NCBI GenBank assembly: GCA_035048495.1
Contig: CM068540.1
Coordinates: 12,508,829-12,572,828 of the forward strand
DNA: 64,000 bases
Direction of reading: 5' to 3'
From: Euptelea pleiosperma
Taxonomy: Eukaryota; Streptophyta; Magnoliopsida; Ranunculales; Eupteleaceae
Below the pieces are notes generated by a model. It searched no databases and was not told the origin of the DNA. It was given only the letters and a program-made list of their open reading frames with translations. The position numbers were made by a program, and so were the translations under genes. Numbering within the stretch: position 1 is the stretch's first letter; each line of letters begins with the position of its first letter. This document shows, one piece after another, positions 21,622-36,783 of the stretch.

Positions 21622-24600
21622 AGCATATTGCCAATCCTTGACAATTAGTGCGAAATAAATGAGCTTAAAAGGGCTCTGCACATGCTGCACACTTTTTATA
21701 TTAGCTCAGGGAAATCACCGTTCGTCAAATTATCATATGGATGCAAAAACAGTTACAAGCTAGTAGATAGTCAGGAAGTTTTGACAAGACTATAGACTGA
21801 TAATCATGACCTAGAATAGTCAGACTCGACGTGTGTGTGTGGTCAACATTATCATCATCCGACAGTTAAGAGTTCCAAATCACCTAAAAGATTGTATGCC
21901 TTGACCTCAAATCTCACTTGTAAAACACTCAGAAATGATCACTCGTCAGTGGTTTTATTTCTTTTCTCTCAATTTATATGTGAGGAGACTTATTGATAAA
22001 AACAAATATCTCACATATGTATTGTTTGAAGGAAGGATATTTTTAACAGAAGAAGATCTCATGATAGGAATATCATTTCACTTGGGAACGTTAGATCAAA
22101 CTCTATAGCTTCTCGTTCTCCATTCTCTACATTAATGATCGTGCTATCCTAGAATCAAGTAGGACTTTCATAGGTTGTAACGAGGCTTAGGTCAGGTGTA
22201 GAAAAATAAGGGGATACAGGATTTCAAAGCTTCTGAGAGGATATCTCGATTTTCTTGCATCTTTCCTGCGGGTATAGCACCATTATCTGTTTCTTTCCCT
22301 TCTTTTGTATTTTTCTATTTTTCTCGATATTTTTGAGACTGCTCATTTTCATCTTCAGCTCTTTCTATACTTTCTTTTCATATTTTCTTTTCAGCTTGAA
22401 CCACTTGTCTTTTTCTAGACTTTTTCTTGACTTTTCTTTTCATGGTATACCCATATCAATCATTTCTTTATCCTTCTCAGAAGTAGGGTCGCGAGTCATA
22501 CTTCGTAACTGGATTGGGTTATAGGTTAATGGGCTTAACAAGGAAAGGCTTTTTATAAAGGCTCAGAAGGGTTTCAAACGGTAGAGATTTAAGGTAAACT
22601 AAAAAGGCTGAAAGGTTTAAAAAGATGGCCTAAATCATTTTCTAGGGTTTGCACTCTCATGTAACATGTTTTGAATAGATATAAAAAAGGTTCTGTCGTA
22701 ATAATCTAATTTTGATGTCGTTCCGAGTTCCATGATCAATACAAAGGATAATGAGATCTCTCAACAAATATTGCGGTCATGAAGAAATGTGAGTCAACTT
22801 GTGACTCGGAATTGTAGTATAACCCTCTGAAATGATGAAAGGCTCGAAAGCGCACTGGGTTAGGTCTCCACAAATATTCTTCTAGGATCTTTAGAGATTC
22901 TAAACTTAGGATGACTCTGATGATGAATGTGTACAATTTGTGCAAAATCTGAGTTTTTCTAAGTTTTCAAATCTGCTGTAGTCACGCTTGACTTGACTTG
23001 ACTTGACTCAAAGCTAGCATGTAACACGGAAAATGTCATCCTTTATAAAATGATTTCACGGATATTTCTAACTAATAAAAGTCAGGGTATTTTGACACAT
23101 TTTGGAAGTTCTAGAAAACATTGAAAATCATCGGAAAACACCCAAAAACACAATTATTTTTTTATTTTTTATTTTTTATTATTTTTTATTTTATTATTTA
23201 TTTTTTTAGAATTTTATCAAAATGAAAACATGAGTTTTGGTAAATACCCACCCCCAACCAAAATATAGCACCGTCCTCGGTACTTATAACCGGGACTAAA
23301 AAAAATGTTGAAATATCGGTAATGATGCAAGTAGTTTAGGGAGGATGTTACCAATGGGGCATGAAATGAATACTGTCTAATACCAGATGATTTTCTGTAT
23401 TGAAGGTACCTGCATGAAAGATAGAAATAGCAAATATGCATGCGACTCATGTAACTACGAATACCGGAATTGCCTTTCCGATAGCGCTAAGTTTTACGTC
23501 TTCAGCCAGACACAACGGGAGTGATAAGCACCCCTAACCAAGTTGAAGCACAGGGAGACTGAGTGAATCATCAGTCATCCAGCTCATCAGTTGGAGCAAT
23601 AACGCTTCCATTCGAGCTAACCAAACCCAGCAGTAGTACGGGTAGGTTCTTTCTCAGTAGAGACTGAGAGGTTTCTCTGACCGTGGTTAGCAGAGGCGCA
23701 AACTCTGAAAGAGGAGCGGGTATGGGATTGCAGTAACGGTTCTCTCATCAGTAAGAGATTTAGCAAAGGGAATCTCTGACCATGGTTAGCAGAGCCGAAG
23801 ACACAATGTGTATCGGGGATGGATTTTGTGGAGCAGACTCCAGTGGGGTGTACAGTAAGCACCCCTATCCAAGATTATGGTTTTGAAGATCAAAAGACTC
23901 TCAGATCGAGTCAAACGATGTGGCTTTTGAAACTATAAAAATAAGCCTTAGAATCAATTAAAAGGAGACACTGGAGTAGTGATCCTAAATGATGCACATA
24001 GAGCAAGCAAGATAATCCTATGTCTAAAACAAATCAGAATAAGTTGAGGATTTATCTTGTTAGTTTGTGGGGTATTGTAGATTATGACAGTGGGAGGACC
24101 ACTGGTTTATCTTGTTAACCGCCGGACTAACTTTGTCACTCTTGGGTTCTCACTGGGATACACTCTTCAAAGCAAATGCTTCAGTACTAACTCAAATTGA
24201 TCGCAAGATAATCCGAAGCCTAGACAGACGTGCGGCACATCGGCTGACTTAAGTACGCCCCAGACTAACCGGATTTGTCAAGCAATGGAGATGAGTGTTC
24301 CATTAGTATAAGCTAGGGTTGTTTTGTGTTCCTAACCCAACAAATAAGTAGACCAACAAAGAACCAGGGAAGCCACTAGTGAACTCGGTATACTTGAGTA
24401 GTAGGGACCTTTTGGTGTGTTAGACAACAGGGACCCGCGCTCATGGATTTATTCGACCTGGGATGGATGGAAAGACTACGTGAAGGGATGTCCTAGAACA
24501 CCGATCTATTTTGGCTCTAGCTCTTGATTCTTTTTATTAGAGTGGATCTTGGGGATCAAAATCAGCTGGAATGATGAGGTGGGTGATGAAATCCCACCAG

Positions 24601-24764
24601 TTTCAAGTAGAGCAGGGTCTGCTCAATTAGGGTTCATTAATTAGCGGCCACATCCACGCAGGGCGAATAAGTTTATGCAAAAAGCAAATAGACATACGGC
24701 ACTATAATGCACCCAATTGCACAGTATCGCTCTCAAGGCGAGGGAAGGGACTTACCTCCCGCGG

Positions 24765-27700
24765 TGTAATACCCCGAACTTTCGTTCTAGGGTATTATGG
24801 TAAATTCACCTAATAATGAAAACCCAAAACTTTTTCAAACTCTTATTATTGTTTTTATTGTTTAATATCATGTATTAGTATGTGTATTTAATTTGGTTTC
24901 ATTCTGACAACTTTGAAAAACCTGCTATTTTTGAAACTCGCTCTTTAGGGCTAAATTCCTACTAAAAACTAATGAATCATAACTTGCGGGGGACTTTTTC
25001 TTGCCGCAACTAACATTCTAAAACTTTTATACAAAAATTATTTTGTGGGCCCGAGACACCAAAAATATTCTTATTTCATCATTATTAACTTACCTGTGAA
25101 ATTTGGAACCTTTCCTGATACATGAAAACCCTAGCGGGAGATTTCGGGAGATTTTGACAAAATAGTATTTTTATAATTTTTGAACTTCCTACCATTCGCA
25201 TATTTTTTAAAAATAATATTTAATTATATTTTATTTATTTAATAGGAGCGTGGGACCCGCAAATCACTTTCGGGTCATTCCGATGTCATTTGACACTTTT
25301 CTAGGGTTTTGAACATTTTTATGATTTGTGTGTGTGACATGTGTCAATACCTTATTTTATGGACTTTTAAATTATATAATATAGTTTGATTGAATTAATT
25401 TATAATTATTTGTGTTATGATTGTTGGGTGGGGCCGTATGGCCGATCTAGAAGTCTTTTGGGCTTAATAATATTCTTAAATGAAGCCTGTTGATGTATAT
25501 GGGCCTTGGGCCCATTCTTAACCCATTAATAGTGTAAAATATAAGTTTTTGAGGGTTGAAAAAGTCATCCCTTTGCTAGTTACGAATTTCAACAAAATAG
25601 AAACCCTAATCCTTCCCTAAACCTATTTATTAAAAACCCTAAAGCTTTAGAAGTTTTCGAAACCAAACTCCATTAAAGAATAGAGCAAGCTCCATTAAAC
25701 CTTCATCCGGGCACCGATCGCACTCGAACAAGAAGAGAATTGACGGGGACTCCGATTTGAAGAACATACTCCGAGGAAAGGACGATCCGACGACTTTCAA
25801 ATTTGAAGAAACTTTTGATTTTCATTAAAGTTCAAGAAACCTTAAGGTAAGTGCGCTTTATCCATTCTATACTTGTTTTTCTTCAAGATTTGTTTTTCTT
25901 TCATTAGATAATGGTTGATACTCATTATAAATTAATTTTAATAATATTTACTATATTCTTATTGGGTTGATCTTTGTTTTGGGCCACCATGATGGGTTTG
26001 GCCATGGTCTATTTTGTACCTATAACGGATGACTATGTTCTTATCATTTTTGTTGTACTTTTATGATTTAAATATTTTTATATTATTTTTTTCTAAATAC
26101 CTCTTTAAATCTATTTTCCAAAACCGTTTAGTTTGTATTTTTCTGATTTTTATTGATTAAGTTATCAATTTTCTAAGTTGTATGACTTTACCAAAAAACT
26201 TAGAATTTCAGATTTTACACGGTCCGATTAACTTGGGATTTCGATCTATATTTTTAACCTAAATATTTTTCTAATTATTTTTCATGGATATCTATATCAA
26301 TCTAATTTCTAGAACCTTTGAGTTTATATTTTTCTGATTTGTATTGATTAAGTTATGATTTTTCAAACGTGCTGGACTTTTCTGTAAAACCCAGAATTCC
26401 AGATTTTACACGGTCCACTTTATCTGAGATTTCGATCCATATTTTTAATCTAAATATTTTTATAATTATTTTTCACAGATACTTCTATCAATCTAGTTTT
26501 TAGAACCTTTGAGTTTATATTTTTCTGATCTGTATTGATTAAGTTATGATTTTTCAAACGTACTGGACTTTTCTGTAAAACCCAGAATTCCAGATTTTAC
26601 ACGGTCCACTTTACCTGAGATTTCGATCCATATTTTTAACCTAAATATTTTTCTAATTATTTTTCACAGATACCTCTATCAATCTAGTTTCTAGAACCTT
26701 TGAGTTTATATTTTTCTAATCTGTATTGATTAAGTTATGATTTTTCAAACGTACTGAACTTTTTTGTAAAACCCAGAATTTCAGATTTTACACGGTCCAC
26801 TTCACTTGAGATTTCAATCTATATTTTTAACCTAAATATTTTTTTAATTATTTTTCATAGATACCTCTATTAATTTAGTTTCTATAACCCTTGAGTTTGT
26901 ATTTTTCCGATATGTATTGATTAAGTTATGAGTTTTTAAATGTGCGGGACTTTTCTGTATCCCAGATTCTGTCTGGCCCAATTAATTAAGATTTTTGACC
27001 TATATTTTGAATCCGAATATTTTTCTATTTATTTTTTTCTAAAATCTCTGTAAATCTAGTTTTTAAATCCATTGAGTTTATATTTTTCTAATTCATATTT
27101 ATTTAGTTATGATTTTTATAATGCAGTATATTTTTTTTGTAAAAAACCTATTAATTGTTCGTGGTTCGGTCATGATTATTAACTATTAAGGTTTTAACCT
27201 TGTTGTTTGACTAAACCCTAGATGGTTTGACCTATACCTGTATGCATGGGGATCCCACCCATGTGTCTTGGATCTCTCATAGGGTTCGGCCAAGTGTCTT
27301 GGATCCCTCTTTAGGGTTCGACCTTGTGTCATGGATCCCTCATAGAGTTCGGCCATGGCGTGTTGGATTCTCTTACGATTTTCATTTATATTATTTATCG
27401 ATGTTGATTGTGATATTTGGTCATGTCTTATTGACTATTATACCTAGATGGTTCGACCTATACTTGTATGCATGGGGATCCCACCCATGTGTCTTGGATC
27501 CCTCATAGGGTTCGGCCAAGTGTCTTGGATCCCTCTTTAGGGTTCGACCTTGTGTCATGGATCCCTCATAGGGTTCGGCCATGGTGTGTTGGATTGTCTC
27601 GTGATTTCTACTTATATTGTTCATCTGTGTTGATCACGACCTTCGGTGATTGTTACATGGTATTCATGGTTAACCATAATTCGTTCCTATGTTATCACTT

Positions 27701-28583
27701 TTGATGATCATGTTTCATTTTGTATTCTTATTTAAATGTTAAATACATGTGTGCTTATGCCATGTAGCCTTGTACTATCTTGTTGTCATACCATGATCAT
27801 CACGTCATTTCATATAAGGGGTGCATAAGGGAACGGGGTTGAAGTATATTATATACGTTATATTGGTTTTATCAATTAATCAGGTTCGGTACCCTAGGGT
27901 GAAAGGCCCCAGACGTTATTATATCCTGCAGATGGGTCCATGAGACCGCTCCCAGTGCGGGAAGGAGATGGAGACCCTATGTGGTTATGGGTACTAGTTG
28001 CATTGGCATCCCTTACTCATCTGCATTCATCCTCATATTCATGCCATCTTTATTATACGATTGAGATGCATACCTTGATTAAAAAACTTGTATAGTATGA
28101 TATCATACCATGCACACTGTTGTATTACTGGGCCTCGGCTCACGGTGCTACACCGATACCATTTTCAGATTTTGAGGAGCCGGGTACGTGAGATGATTTT
28201 GAGACGAAAGACTCCGGTGCATTCGAGGAGATCGGCGAGGATTTGGAGTCGATCCCACACTTTAGAAAGTTGTATTTGATTATTTTATAACATTATTTAT
28301 TTATTTTCACGGCATGTAAGCCTTTGATTGAGAGTATGTTCTCACTTCCATCTCTTCATATTTAGTTGATTGATTGAATTATTTGAATTATAAATTATTT
28401 AAATTATTTGTTTCCTACATCTACTCTTCTTTTTTTTCTTAGTGGGTTTTCGAATGAACCTTAGTAGTCTAATTGACCTAATTGGACCACTAGGGGACAT
28501 TCATGGATCACCTCTGGGTTCGGGTACGGGTCGATCCACGGATTTTTGGGTCGTATTTGGGTATCCGGATTCGGGGCGTGACA
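24765..28583 (+). mobile_element. Nested solo LTR, copy 3 (3819 bp)
   Basis: CGCGG duplications at 24760-24764 and 28584-28588. Matches copy 5 at diagnostic A-type positions: ATGGACTTTTAAATT, GATATCTATATC, CTTTTTTGTAAAAC, GATTATTAACTA and TGTGGTTATGGG. Loses single G residues near 27883, 28246 and 28312. Confidence 0.9.
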
Positions 28584-29416
28584 CGCGGGCCACGCCACGG
28601 GGTCTCCTCTTCGGGGTAGGGAGGGGTATCTTCATGGGCTTGGGCCCGATTCATCCGTAGTGAGCTTTCGCTCCCTACCCGCATTTAGAATCGCAATCCT
28701 GCATACGAATTAGTATACGATATGGGTCTATGGTGTGGGAATATTTTTTGGAATATCCCTGCCTTGTGTGGGTAAGCAATCAATCAATCAATAAGGCAAG
28801 GTAAATTGGAAAGTTACTATTTATGAGAGTTGACTAAACAACTATCAACCCCCTAATAGACCTTTCCAATTTATTGTTTCTCCAAGTTAGGAAAATTCTC
28901 TAAAATTAGTAGTTTCCTAAATCTGAAAACTTGCTAAAATTAGGGTTTCTTCCCGTGTTGGAAACCTTCCAAAAAAGGGACCTTCCACATCTAGAAATCC
29001 TCTAAAAATAAGAATTTCTAAGTATGGAATTTCGTCCAATTCGAAATTTTTCCAAATAAGCTCGATTCCAATGAAATTTCCCAAGAATGGAAACCTTGCA
29101 AAGAAGGAAACTTCCCGATTTGGAAAGCATCCAAAAATGCAATCTTCCCATATGCGAATATCCTAAAATGTGCAGAAATGGAAACTAGCATTTTCAATTT
29201 TTTAATTTTTTTGTGAGTTAGGCACTCAATCAAGGGTTTCTAAAACCCTCGAACACACATCTAGATATGGAAATAATCAAGGTGTCCGATTACAACTTTG
29301 CACCCGGCCTTCCGAGGCATGACAAAATAATACTAAAAATCTGCAAATAGAAAGTTTCCAAAGGTCCGGATCTTTCCATTTTCGTCGTCTTCATTCCTTT
29401 ACGCTTTCCTGTACAC

Positions 29417-29434
29417 CGAGCGGCAGCAGCGCCA
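29417..29434 (-). other. Primer-binding site, array copy 3
   Basis: Sequence unchanged despite the high indel density around it; next to the LTR terminus at 29437. Confidence 0.6.
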
Positions 29435-29436
29435 TT

Positions 29437-32400
29437 TGAAATTAAGATTTTTTCCGCGTCGTTGGTTCGGAAACCCTAACTTCAACAATATTTGTAAAAT
29501 CCGATTATCTGCAAAATGTAACTTGTATAGCAGTACGTGTCAGATGTCGATCCGCACTCGGTGTGAGTTAGCACAATAAGGAATTAAAACTGACAAATAA
29601 TATACAGAGAGAAATGAGAATGGTGGAATAGATGAGAAGGGCGAGTGGATTTAAAAACAACATTCATTTGAGATTCAGAACACCAAGATATCAAAAATAA
29701 CTTCATTAATCATCAAAGAGTACGTACATAAATCAAAATAACAAAAATAAAGAAAGCATGTAAAGGGATGAGAGATGAAGAGGTAAGGGAAAGAAACGTC
29801 CATTGAAATCTGAGAGCTAAGGGCGCTACCGATCAAGAAGAGGATCGTCCAAGACTTCGATGAATGCTTCAATCGTGGAGAAGGGTTTTGACAGAGAGGC
29901 ATCCCATGACCTTTGGAGCTAAGGGCGCTACCGATCAAGAAGAGGACCGTCCAAATTTCATGGAATGCTGCTCAATCAAGAGAAGGGGTAAGGGAAAGAA
30001 ACGTCCATTGAAATCTCAGAGCTAAGGGCGCTACCGATCAAGAAGAGGATCGTCCAAGACTCCGATGAATGCTTCAATCAAGAGAAGGGTTTTGACAGAG
30101 AAGCATCTCATGACCTTTGGAGCTAAGGGCGCTACCGATCAAGAAGAGGATCGTCCAAATTTCATGGAATGCTGCTCAATCGTGGAATCCACATCGACTC
30201 TTACCGGCCGACAAGGTAGATGTGAATTGGCTAATGTACTATAATGTGCCCTAAAAAGCTCACCTTTTCACTCGCCGAAAGGAGTCGGCCAAGTGAATAG
30301 GCGATCGGCCTGAGAAAGTAGTGAGAGGATCTAGAGAGAGAAAATAGACTTAGAGAGAGAAATCTCACTCTAGAGAGAGAACATGGGATTAGGGATGTCA
30401 CGTCCCTTCCATGTCGTCTAGAGAGAGAAAGTGAGAGAAACTAGGTAGAGAGAGAAAGTCACTAACTCTAGAAAGAGAAAGTGAAGGTTTGGACACAGGT
30501 TTAGGGATGAGACGTCCCTTCCATGTCGTCTAGAGAGAGAAAGTAGGATTTCTAGAGAGAGACATCTCACTCTAGAGAGAGCAAATAGAATGTAGAGAGA
30601 GAAAGTAGAGAAAGAGAACATGGAATTAGGGATGTCACTTCCCGTCCATGTCATTTAGAGAGAGAGGAGATCTAGAGAGAGAAAGTAGTTTTAGAGAGAG
30701 AAACTAGGATTTCTAGAGAGAGGTGAAATCCTAAAGAGAGAAAGTAAGAGGAGAGAGAAAATAAAGAAGAGGGAAGAATATTACCTTGAAACACTTACCG
30801 TCTGCCATGCGATGGAGGAGATCGCCAATAAGGTGATCGGCCATGCATGATGGATGATGGTTGACCACAAAGATGGTGAGATTTGGCCAAGTGGATGGTC
30901 GTGGTGGTTGTATGGTCAAGAACATGGCAGTGATGTGCACCAATGATGGTGGGCTCAGTCCGTGGGATGCAAGAAGGTTGATGGCAGCAAGAAGGCGGGG
31001 AACGGGTTGCTTGCATGCTGGCTAGTTGCCTTGAGTGCATGGTGTGTGCATGTAGCGATGGAGACTTGCAAGTGGATCTCACGGCCAAGGCAGCAAGGTG
31101 GGGAGGAAGCTATCGGTGGAGTATAGCTGCTGTTGGTGGATGGTGGTACAGTACTAGCACGGTGCAACAAGGGGTTGCATGCATTTCCAGGAAGGTGGAA
31201 TGAGGCGGTGTGGTTGTTGGAGAAGACAACCTGCTAGCTACAGGTCTTAGTGAGGATGTTGAATGGTGATTGAAGTTCAGGTGCCAGAAGTTGTAGATTT
31301 TCGATTAGGAGAGATGGAGGAGACGCTGCCCTGTGTGAATTGGGAGCTTGCAGTTGCTGCAAAAATGTGATGTTGCAGGTTCAACACCGACTGGAGAATT
31401 GCAGGCTGAGCTTTGGGAGCAAGGTGAAGGCGGACCTTCAACAGGTGGTTGACGGTGGTTGGAGGCGGTTTGCTACCGTTGTGACAACACCCCTGGTTGC
31501 AGGTAGCTCTCTTGGAGGAGCACTGATTGTTTGGAGCAGTAAAGAAGAAAACCGAAGAAGAATGTGCAGCAGATTGCCCCTATACCCTTGCCGAAAGTTG
31601 CAGGTCTTTCCGGTGAAGCGAGGAGGAGAGCAACCCGTGTTGCTTATATTACTGTGCGTGGGAGGAGTGAAACCCACGGTCAACCTGAAGTTAACCACGT
31701 TTTCAGGTATGGTATGTGAAATTAATGGAGGGGGGGTGCAGCAATTCCGGCGAGTTTCTCGCCGGAATTAATGGTGAGGACGTGCAACAGTGAAGGTGAT
31801 CTGTGGTGGAAGCCGTGAAAGGAAGTTGCAGGCGTGCAGGTGGTGATGGTGAGTGGACCTGCTGGCCGGAAAGGAGGAGGGTTGCACAGCATAAAAGAGG
31901 CCGAACAGCAAGTTGCTGTTTGAGTTTCAAGTCTGCGCGACCCTCAGTCCGTGAGAATCACGACTGAGGAAGAGGAGAAGACAGTGGAAGGAGCTGACCG
32001 TGAACTACAGAACCGTTAGGAAGAATTCACCGTTTTGGTCCAATGAGCAGATCTCCCAAGAAGATGGAGTCCAAGGCGGTTCAGCAGGCGTTTGCTCTAA
32101 GAACGCTGTTCAGTGCAGCTAAGGGTTGCTGGCTGTGGAGTTGCAGGGTTTGCTTGAAAGAGGTGGAAGAGATGGGATCCGACCGGAGTTGCAGGTCTGC
32201 AACTCCGGTAATGGAGGTTGGAGCAGCAACGTGGTGGCTCCCATGGAAGCCATCGATTCTCAAACAATGGAGAATGGGGAGATGCAGATCTGCATGTAGC
32301 CATCGGTGATGGTTCTTGGCACGCCTGGAGAAGAAAGTGGCTGGAGTGGAGGAGGATGTGAAGGAAAAGGAAGGAACTCACGGCTCCTCTCTAGCTTTTG

Positions 32401-33635
32401 CCCAAGGGCAAGTTTTTCTCTTAAAAGAACGTGGTGAGAGGCACACGGTTTTAACAAACCGTAGGTATTTTTGGAGGAGAGAGAATCGGTCAAGAATGAC
32501 CAATTCTCTCTCATGGGTATAAATGATGGGTTAGATTATGGGCCATGGGCTTGTGTTTGGGCTTTTGAAGCCTTGGCTCATTGTATGAGGCCTTGGCCTT
32601 ATAAGTTAGGCTTTGGGCCTAATGTTTGTAAAGGCTTTTGGATGCAATGCACTCACTTGCCATGATGGCCGTAGGATTTGATTGCGTGGGATCATGGGCT
32701 ACTCAAGGCCAAGAGCTTAATGGCCCATTTGATGTGAGCTTGATTGGCGATGATGGTGTGGGCCACCATTGAAGGCCTTGGGATACATGAGTGAAAATTT
32801 GAAGAATGATGATTGGGTTTGGCTCATATTTGGCGAACCATCAGATCTGGAGAGATCCATCGTCCAATAGAAGATCTAATGGTCCAATGGATGATCTAAC
32901 GGTGGAAAAGTTATGGGAGATGGTATAGAGCTAGAGGAAAGAAGATTAGAGATTAGATGATGGAGATTAGAGAGATCAGGGTGGTCGATCTGATGATCGA
33001 ATGGTAGGATGAGAAGATCTAAGGGTCAGATGCTAGGGTCTAGAGAGATGGAGATAAAATTAGGAGAGAGGAGAGAGAATTAGGAGAGATGAGAGAGAAA
33101 ATAACACAAAATAAAGGCAACAAAGCTGGCAGAAGGGTCTTGAACCCTGATCTTCAATTTAATCTTCAATCGGCTTCACCAATCACGTAAGCCGTCATTT
33201 GATACAGCTTTGAATCACTTTAGCCCGTCTCTTGGTCTTCAGCTTTGCCTCTCTCTTAGTTCTTTATCTGGCTCTATGATTCTCTGACTCGACCCGTACT
33301 TGGCCTATATCTTTTAGTCGTAGCCTGTTGGCTCTTTAAGCTTTGATATTAGGCTTCTATGGATGATCGTGGGCACGCAAGTCTCAAGAATCGCCCGATC
33401 GGGTTTCCTGCGAGAGAAAAGCACGTAATGAGACTTAATCGAAACGGCTTCATATCTAGACTTCCAGAAATGCGTTTAAAGCATGCAAATATACCATTTC
33501 GTCCAGAAAAGTGTGTTCTACGTAATGAAAGAGACTCTTCCCTAGAAAAGTGTATAAATAGGGAAGTTTAACATAGGAGAGTGTGATAACGCTAAAGGAT
33601 AATGGCTTAAAATAAGTACTTTTAAGCGAATATCA
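29437..33635 (-). repeat. Array LTR 3 (4199 bp)
   Basis: Shortest of the five LTRs. It lacks single bases at several places, for example CCCTTGCCG near 31588, CGTGGTGAG near 32431, GATTGGCG near 32743 and CATCGTCC near 32859, and has one extra G near 31733. These shift the small open frames (a 143-codon frame appears at 31340-31771), showing that those frames are not under coding constraint or that the bases are sequencing errors. Confidence 0.78.
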
Positions 33636-33647
33636 CAACCCCCAACC
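33636..33647 (-). other. PPT-like motif, copy 3/4 junction
   Basis: G-rich motif adjoining the LTR 3 terminus, as in the other junctions. Confidence 0.4.
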
Positions 33648-36600
33648 AGCATATTGCCAATCCTTGACAATTAGTGCGAAATAAATGAGCTTAAAAGGGC
33701 TCTGCACATGCTGCACACTTTTTATATTAGCTCAGGGAAATCACCGTTCGTCAAATTATCATATGGATGCAAAAACAGTTACAAGCTAGTAGATAGTCAG
33801 GAAGTTTTGACAAGACTATAGACTGATAATCATGACCTAGAATAGTCAGACTCGACGTGTGTGTGTGGTCAACATTATCATCATCGACAGTTAAGAGTTC
33901 CAAATCACCTAAAAGATTGTATGCCTTGACCTCAAATCTCACTTGTAAAACACCTCAGAAATGATCACTCGTCAGTGGTTTTATTTCTTTTCTCTCAATT
34001 TATATGTGAGGAGACTTATTGATAAAAACAAATATCTCACATATGTATTGTTTGAGGAAGGATATTTTTAACAGAAGAAGATCTCATGATAGGAATATCA
34101 TTTCACTTGGAACGTTAGATCAAACTCTATAGCTTCTCGTTCTCCATTCTCTACATTAATGATCGTGCTATCCTAGAATCAAGTAGGACTTTCATAGGTT
34201 GTAACGAGGCTTAGGTCAGGTGTAGAAAAATAAGGGGATACAGGATTTCAAAGCTTCTGAGAGGATATCTCGATTTTCTTGCATCTTTCCTGCGGGTATA
34301 GCACCATTATCTGTTTCTTTCCCTTCTTTTGTATTTTTCTATTTTTCTCGATATTTTTGAGACTGCTCTTTTCATCTTCAGCTCTTTCTATACTTTCTTT
34401 TCATATTTTCTTTTCAGCTTGAACCACTTGTCTTTTTCTAGACTTTTTCTTGACTTTTTCTTTTCATGGTATACCCATATCAATCATTTCTTTATCCTTC
34501 TCAGAAGTAGGGTCGCGAGTCATACTTCGTAACTGGATTGGGTTATAGGTTAATGGGCTTAACAAGGAAAGGCTTTTTATAAAGGCTCAGAAGGGTTTCA
34601 AACGGTAGAGATTTAAGGTAAACTAAAAGGCTGAAAGGTTTAAAAAGATGGCCTAAATCATTTTCTAGGGTTTGCACTCTCATGTAACATGTTTTGAATA
34701 GATATAAAAAAGGTTCTGTCGTAATAATCTAATTTTGATGTCGTCCGAGTTCCATGATCAATACAAAGGATAATGAGATTCTCTCAACAAATATTGCGGT
34801 CATGAAGAAATGTGAGTCAACTTGTGACTCGGAATTGTAGTATAACCCTCTGAAATGATGAAAGGCTCGAAAGCGCACTGGGTTAGGTCTCCACAAATAT
34901 TCTTCTAGGATCTTTAGAGATTCTAAACTTAGGATGACTCTGATGATGAATGTGTACAATTTGTGCAAAATCTGAGTTTTTCTAAGTTTTCAAATCTGCT
35001 GTAGTCACGCTTGACTTGACTTGACTTGACTCAAAGCTAGCATGTAACACGGAAAATGTCATCCTTTATAAAATGATTTCACGGATATTTCTAACTAATA
35101 AAAGTCAGGGTATTTTGACACATTTTGGAAGTTCTAGAAACATTGAAAATCATCGGAAACACCCAAAAACACAATTATTTTTTTATTTTTTATTTTTTAT
35201 TATTTTTTATTTTTATTATTTATTTTTTTAGAATTTTATCAAATGAAAAACATGAGTTTTGGTAAATACCCACCCCAACCAAAATATAGCACCGTCCTCG
35301 GTACTTATAACCGGGACTAAAAAAAATGTTGAAATATCGGTAATGATGCAAGTAGTTTAGGGAGGATGTTACCAATGGGGCATGAAATGAATACTGTCTA
35401 ATACCAGATGATTTTCTGTATTGAAGGTACCTGCATGAAAGATAGAAATAGCAAATATGCATGCGACTCATGTAACTACGAATACCGGAATTGCCTTTCC
35501 GATAGCGCTAAGTTTTACGTCTTCAGCCAGACACAACGGGAGTGATAAGCACCCCTAACCAAGTTGAAGCACAGGGAGACTGAGTGAATCATCAGTCATC
35601 CAGCTCATCAGTTGGAGCAATAACGCTTCCATTCGAGCTAACCAAACCCAGCAGTAGTACGGGTAGGTTCTTTCTCAGTAGAGACTGAGAGGTTTCTCTG
35701 ACCGTGGTTAGCAGAGGCGCAAACTCTGAAAGAGGAGCGGGTATGGGATTGCAGTAACGGTTCTCTCATCAGTAAGAGATTTAGCAAAGGGAATCTCTGA
35801 CCATGGTTAGCAGAGCCGAAGACACAATGTGTATCGGGGATGGATTTTGTGGAGCAGACTCCAGTGGGGTGTACAGTAAGCACCCCTATCCAAGATTATG
35901 GTTTTGAAGATCAAAAGACTCTCAGATCGAGTCAAACGATGTGGCTTTTGAAACTATAAAAATAAGCCTTAGAATCAATTAAAAGGAGACACTGGAGTAG
36001 TGATCCTAAATGATGCACATAGAGCAAGCAAGATAATCCTATGTCTAAAACAAATCAGAATAAGTTGAGGATTTATCTTGTTAGTTTGTGGGGTATTGTA
36101 GATTATGACAGTGGGAGGACCACTGGTTTATCTGTTAACCGCCGGACTAACTTTGTCACTCTTGGGTTCTCACTGGGATACACTCTTCAAAGCAAATGCT
36201 TCAGTACTAACTCAAATTGATCGCAAGATAATCCGAAGCCTAGACAGACGTGCGGCACATCGGCTGACTTAAGTACGCCCCAGACTAACCGGATTTGTCA
36301 AGCAATGGAGATGAGTGTTCCATTAGTATAAGCTAGGGTTGTTTTGTGTTCCTAACCCAACAAATAAGTAGACCAACAAAGAACCAGGGAAGCCACTAGT
36401 GAACTCGGTATACTTGAGTAGTAGGGACCTTTTGGTGTGTTAGACAACAGGGACCCGCGCTCATGGATTTATTCGACCTGGATGGATGGAAAGACTACGT
36501 GAAGGGATGTCCTAGAACGCCGATCTATTTTGGCTCTAGCTCTTGATTCTTTTTATTAGAGTGGATCTTGGGGATCAAAATCAGCTGAATGATGAGGTGG

Positions 36601-36783
36601 GTGATGAAATCCCACCAGTTTCAAGTAGAGCTGGGTCTGCTCAATTAGGGTTCATTAATTAGCGGCCACATCCACGCAGGGCGAATAAGTTTATGCAAAA
36701 AGCAAATAGACATACGGCACTATAATGCACCCAATTGCACAGTATCGCTCTCAAGGCGAGGGAAGGGACTTACCTCCCGCGGG

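Larger units (their letters stand above)
21610..29436 (-). mobile_element. Internal domain 2 (non-coding)
   Basis: Element parts 21610-24759 and 28589-29436 surround the solo LTR. Differs from internal domain 1 by few substitutions, such as AATCAATTAAAAG near 23953 where copy 1 has CGATT. From about 27880 onward single-base deletions become frequent. No gene seen. Confidence 0.75.
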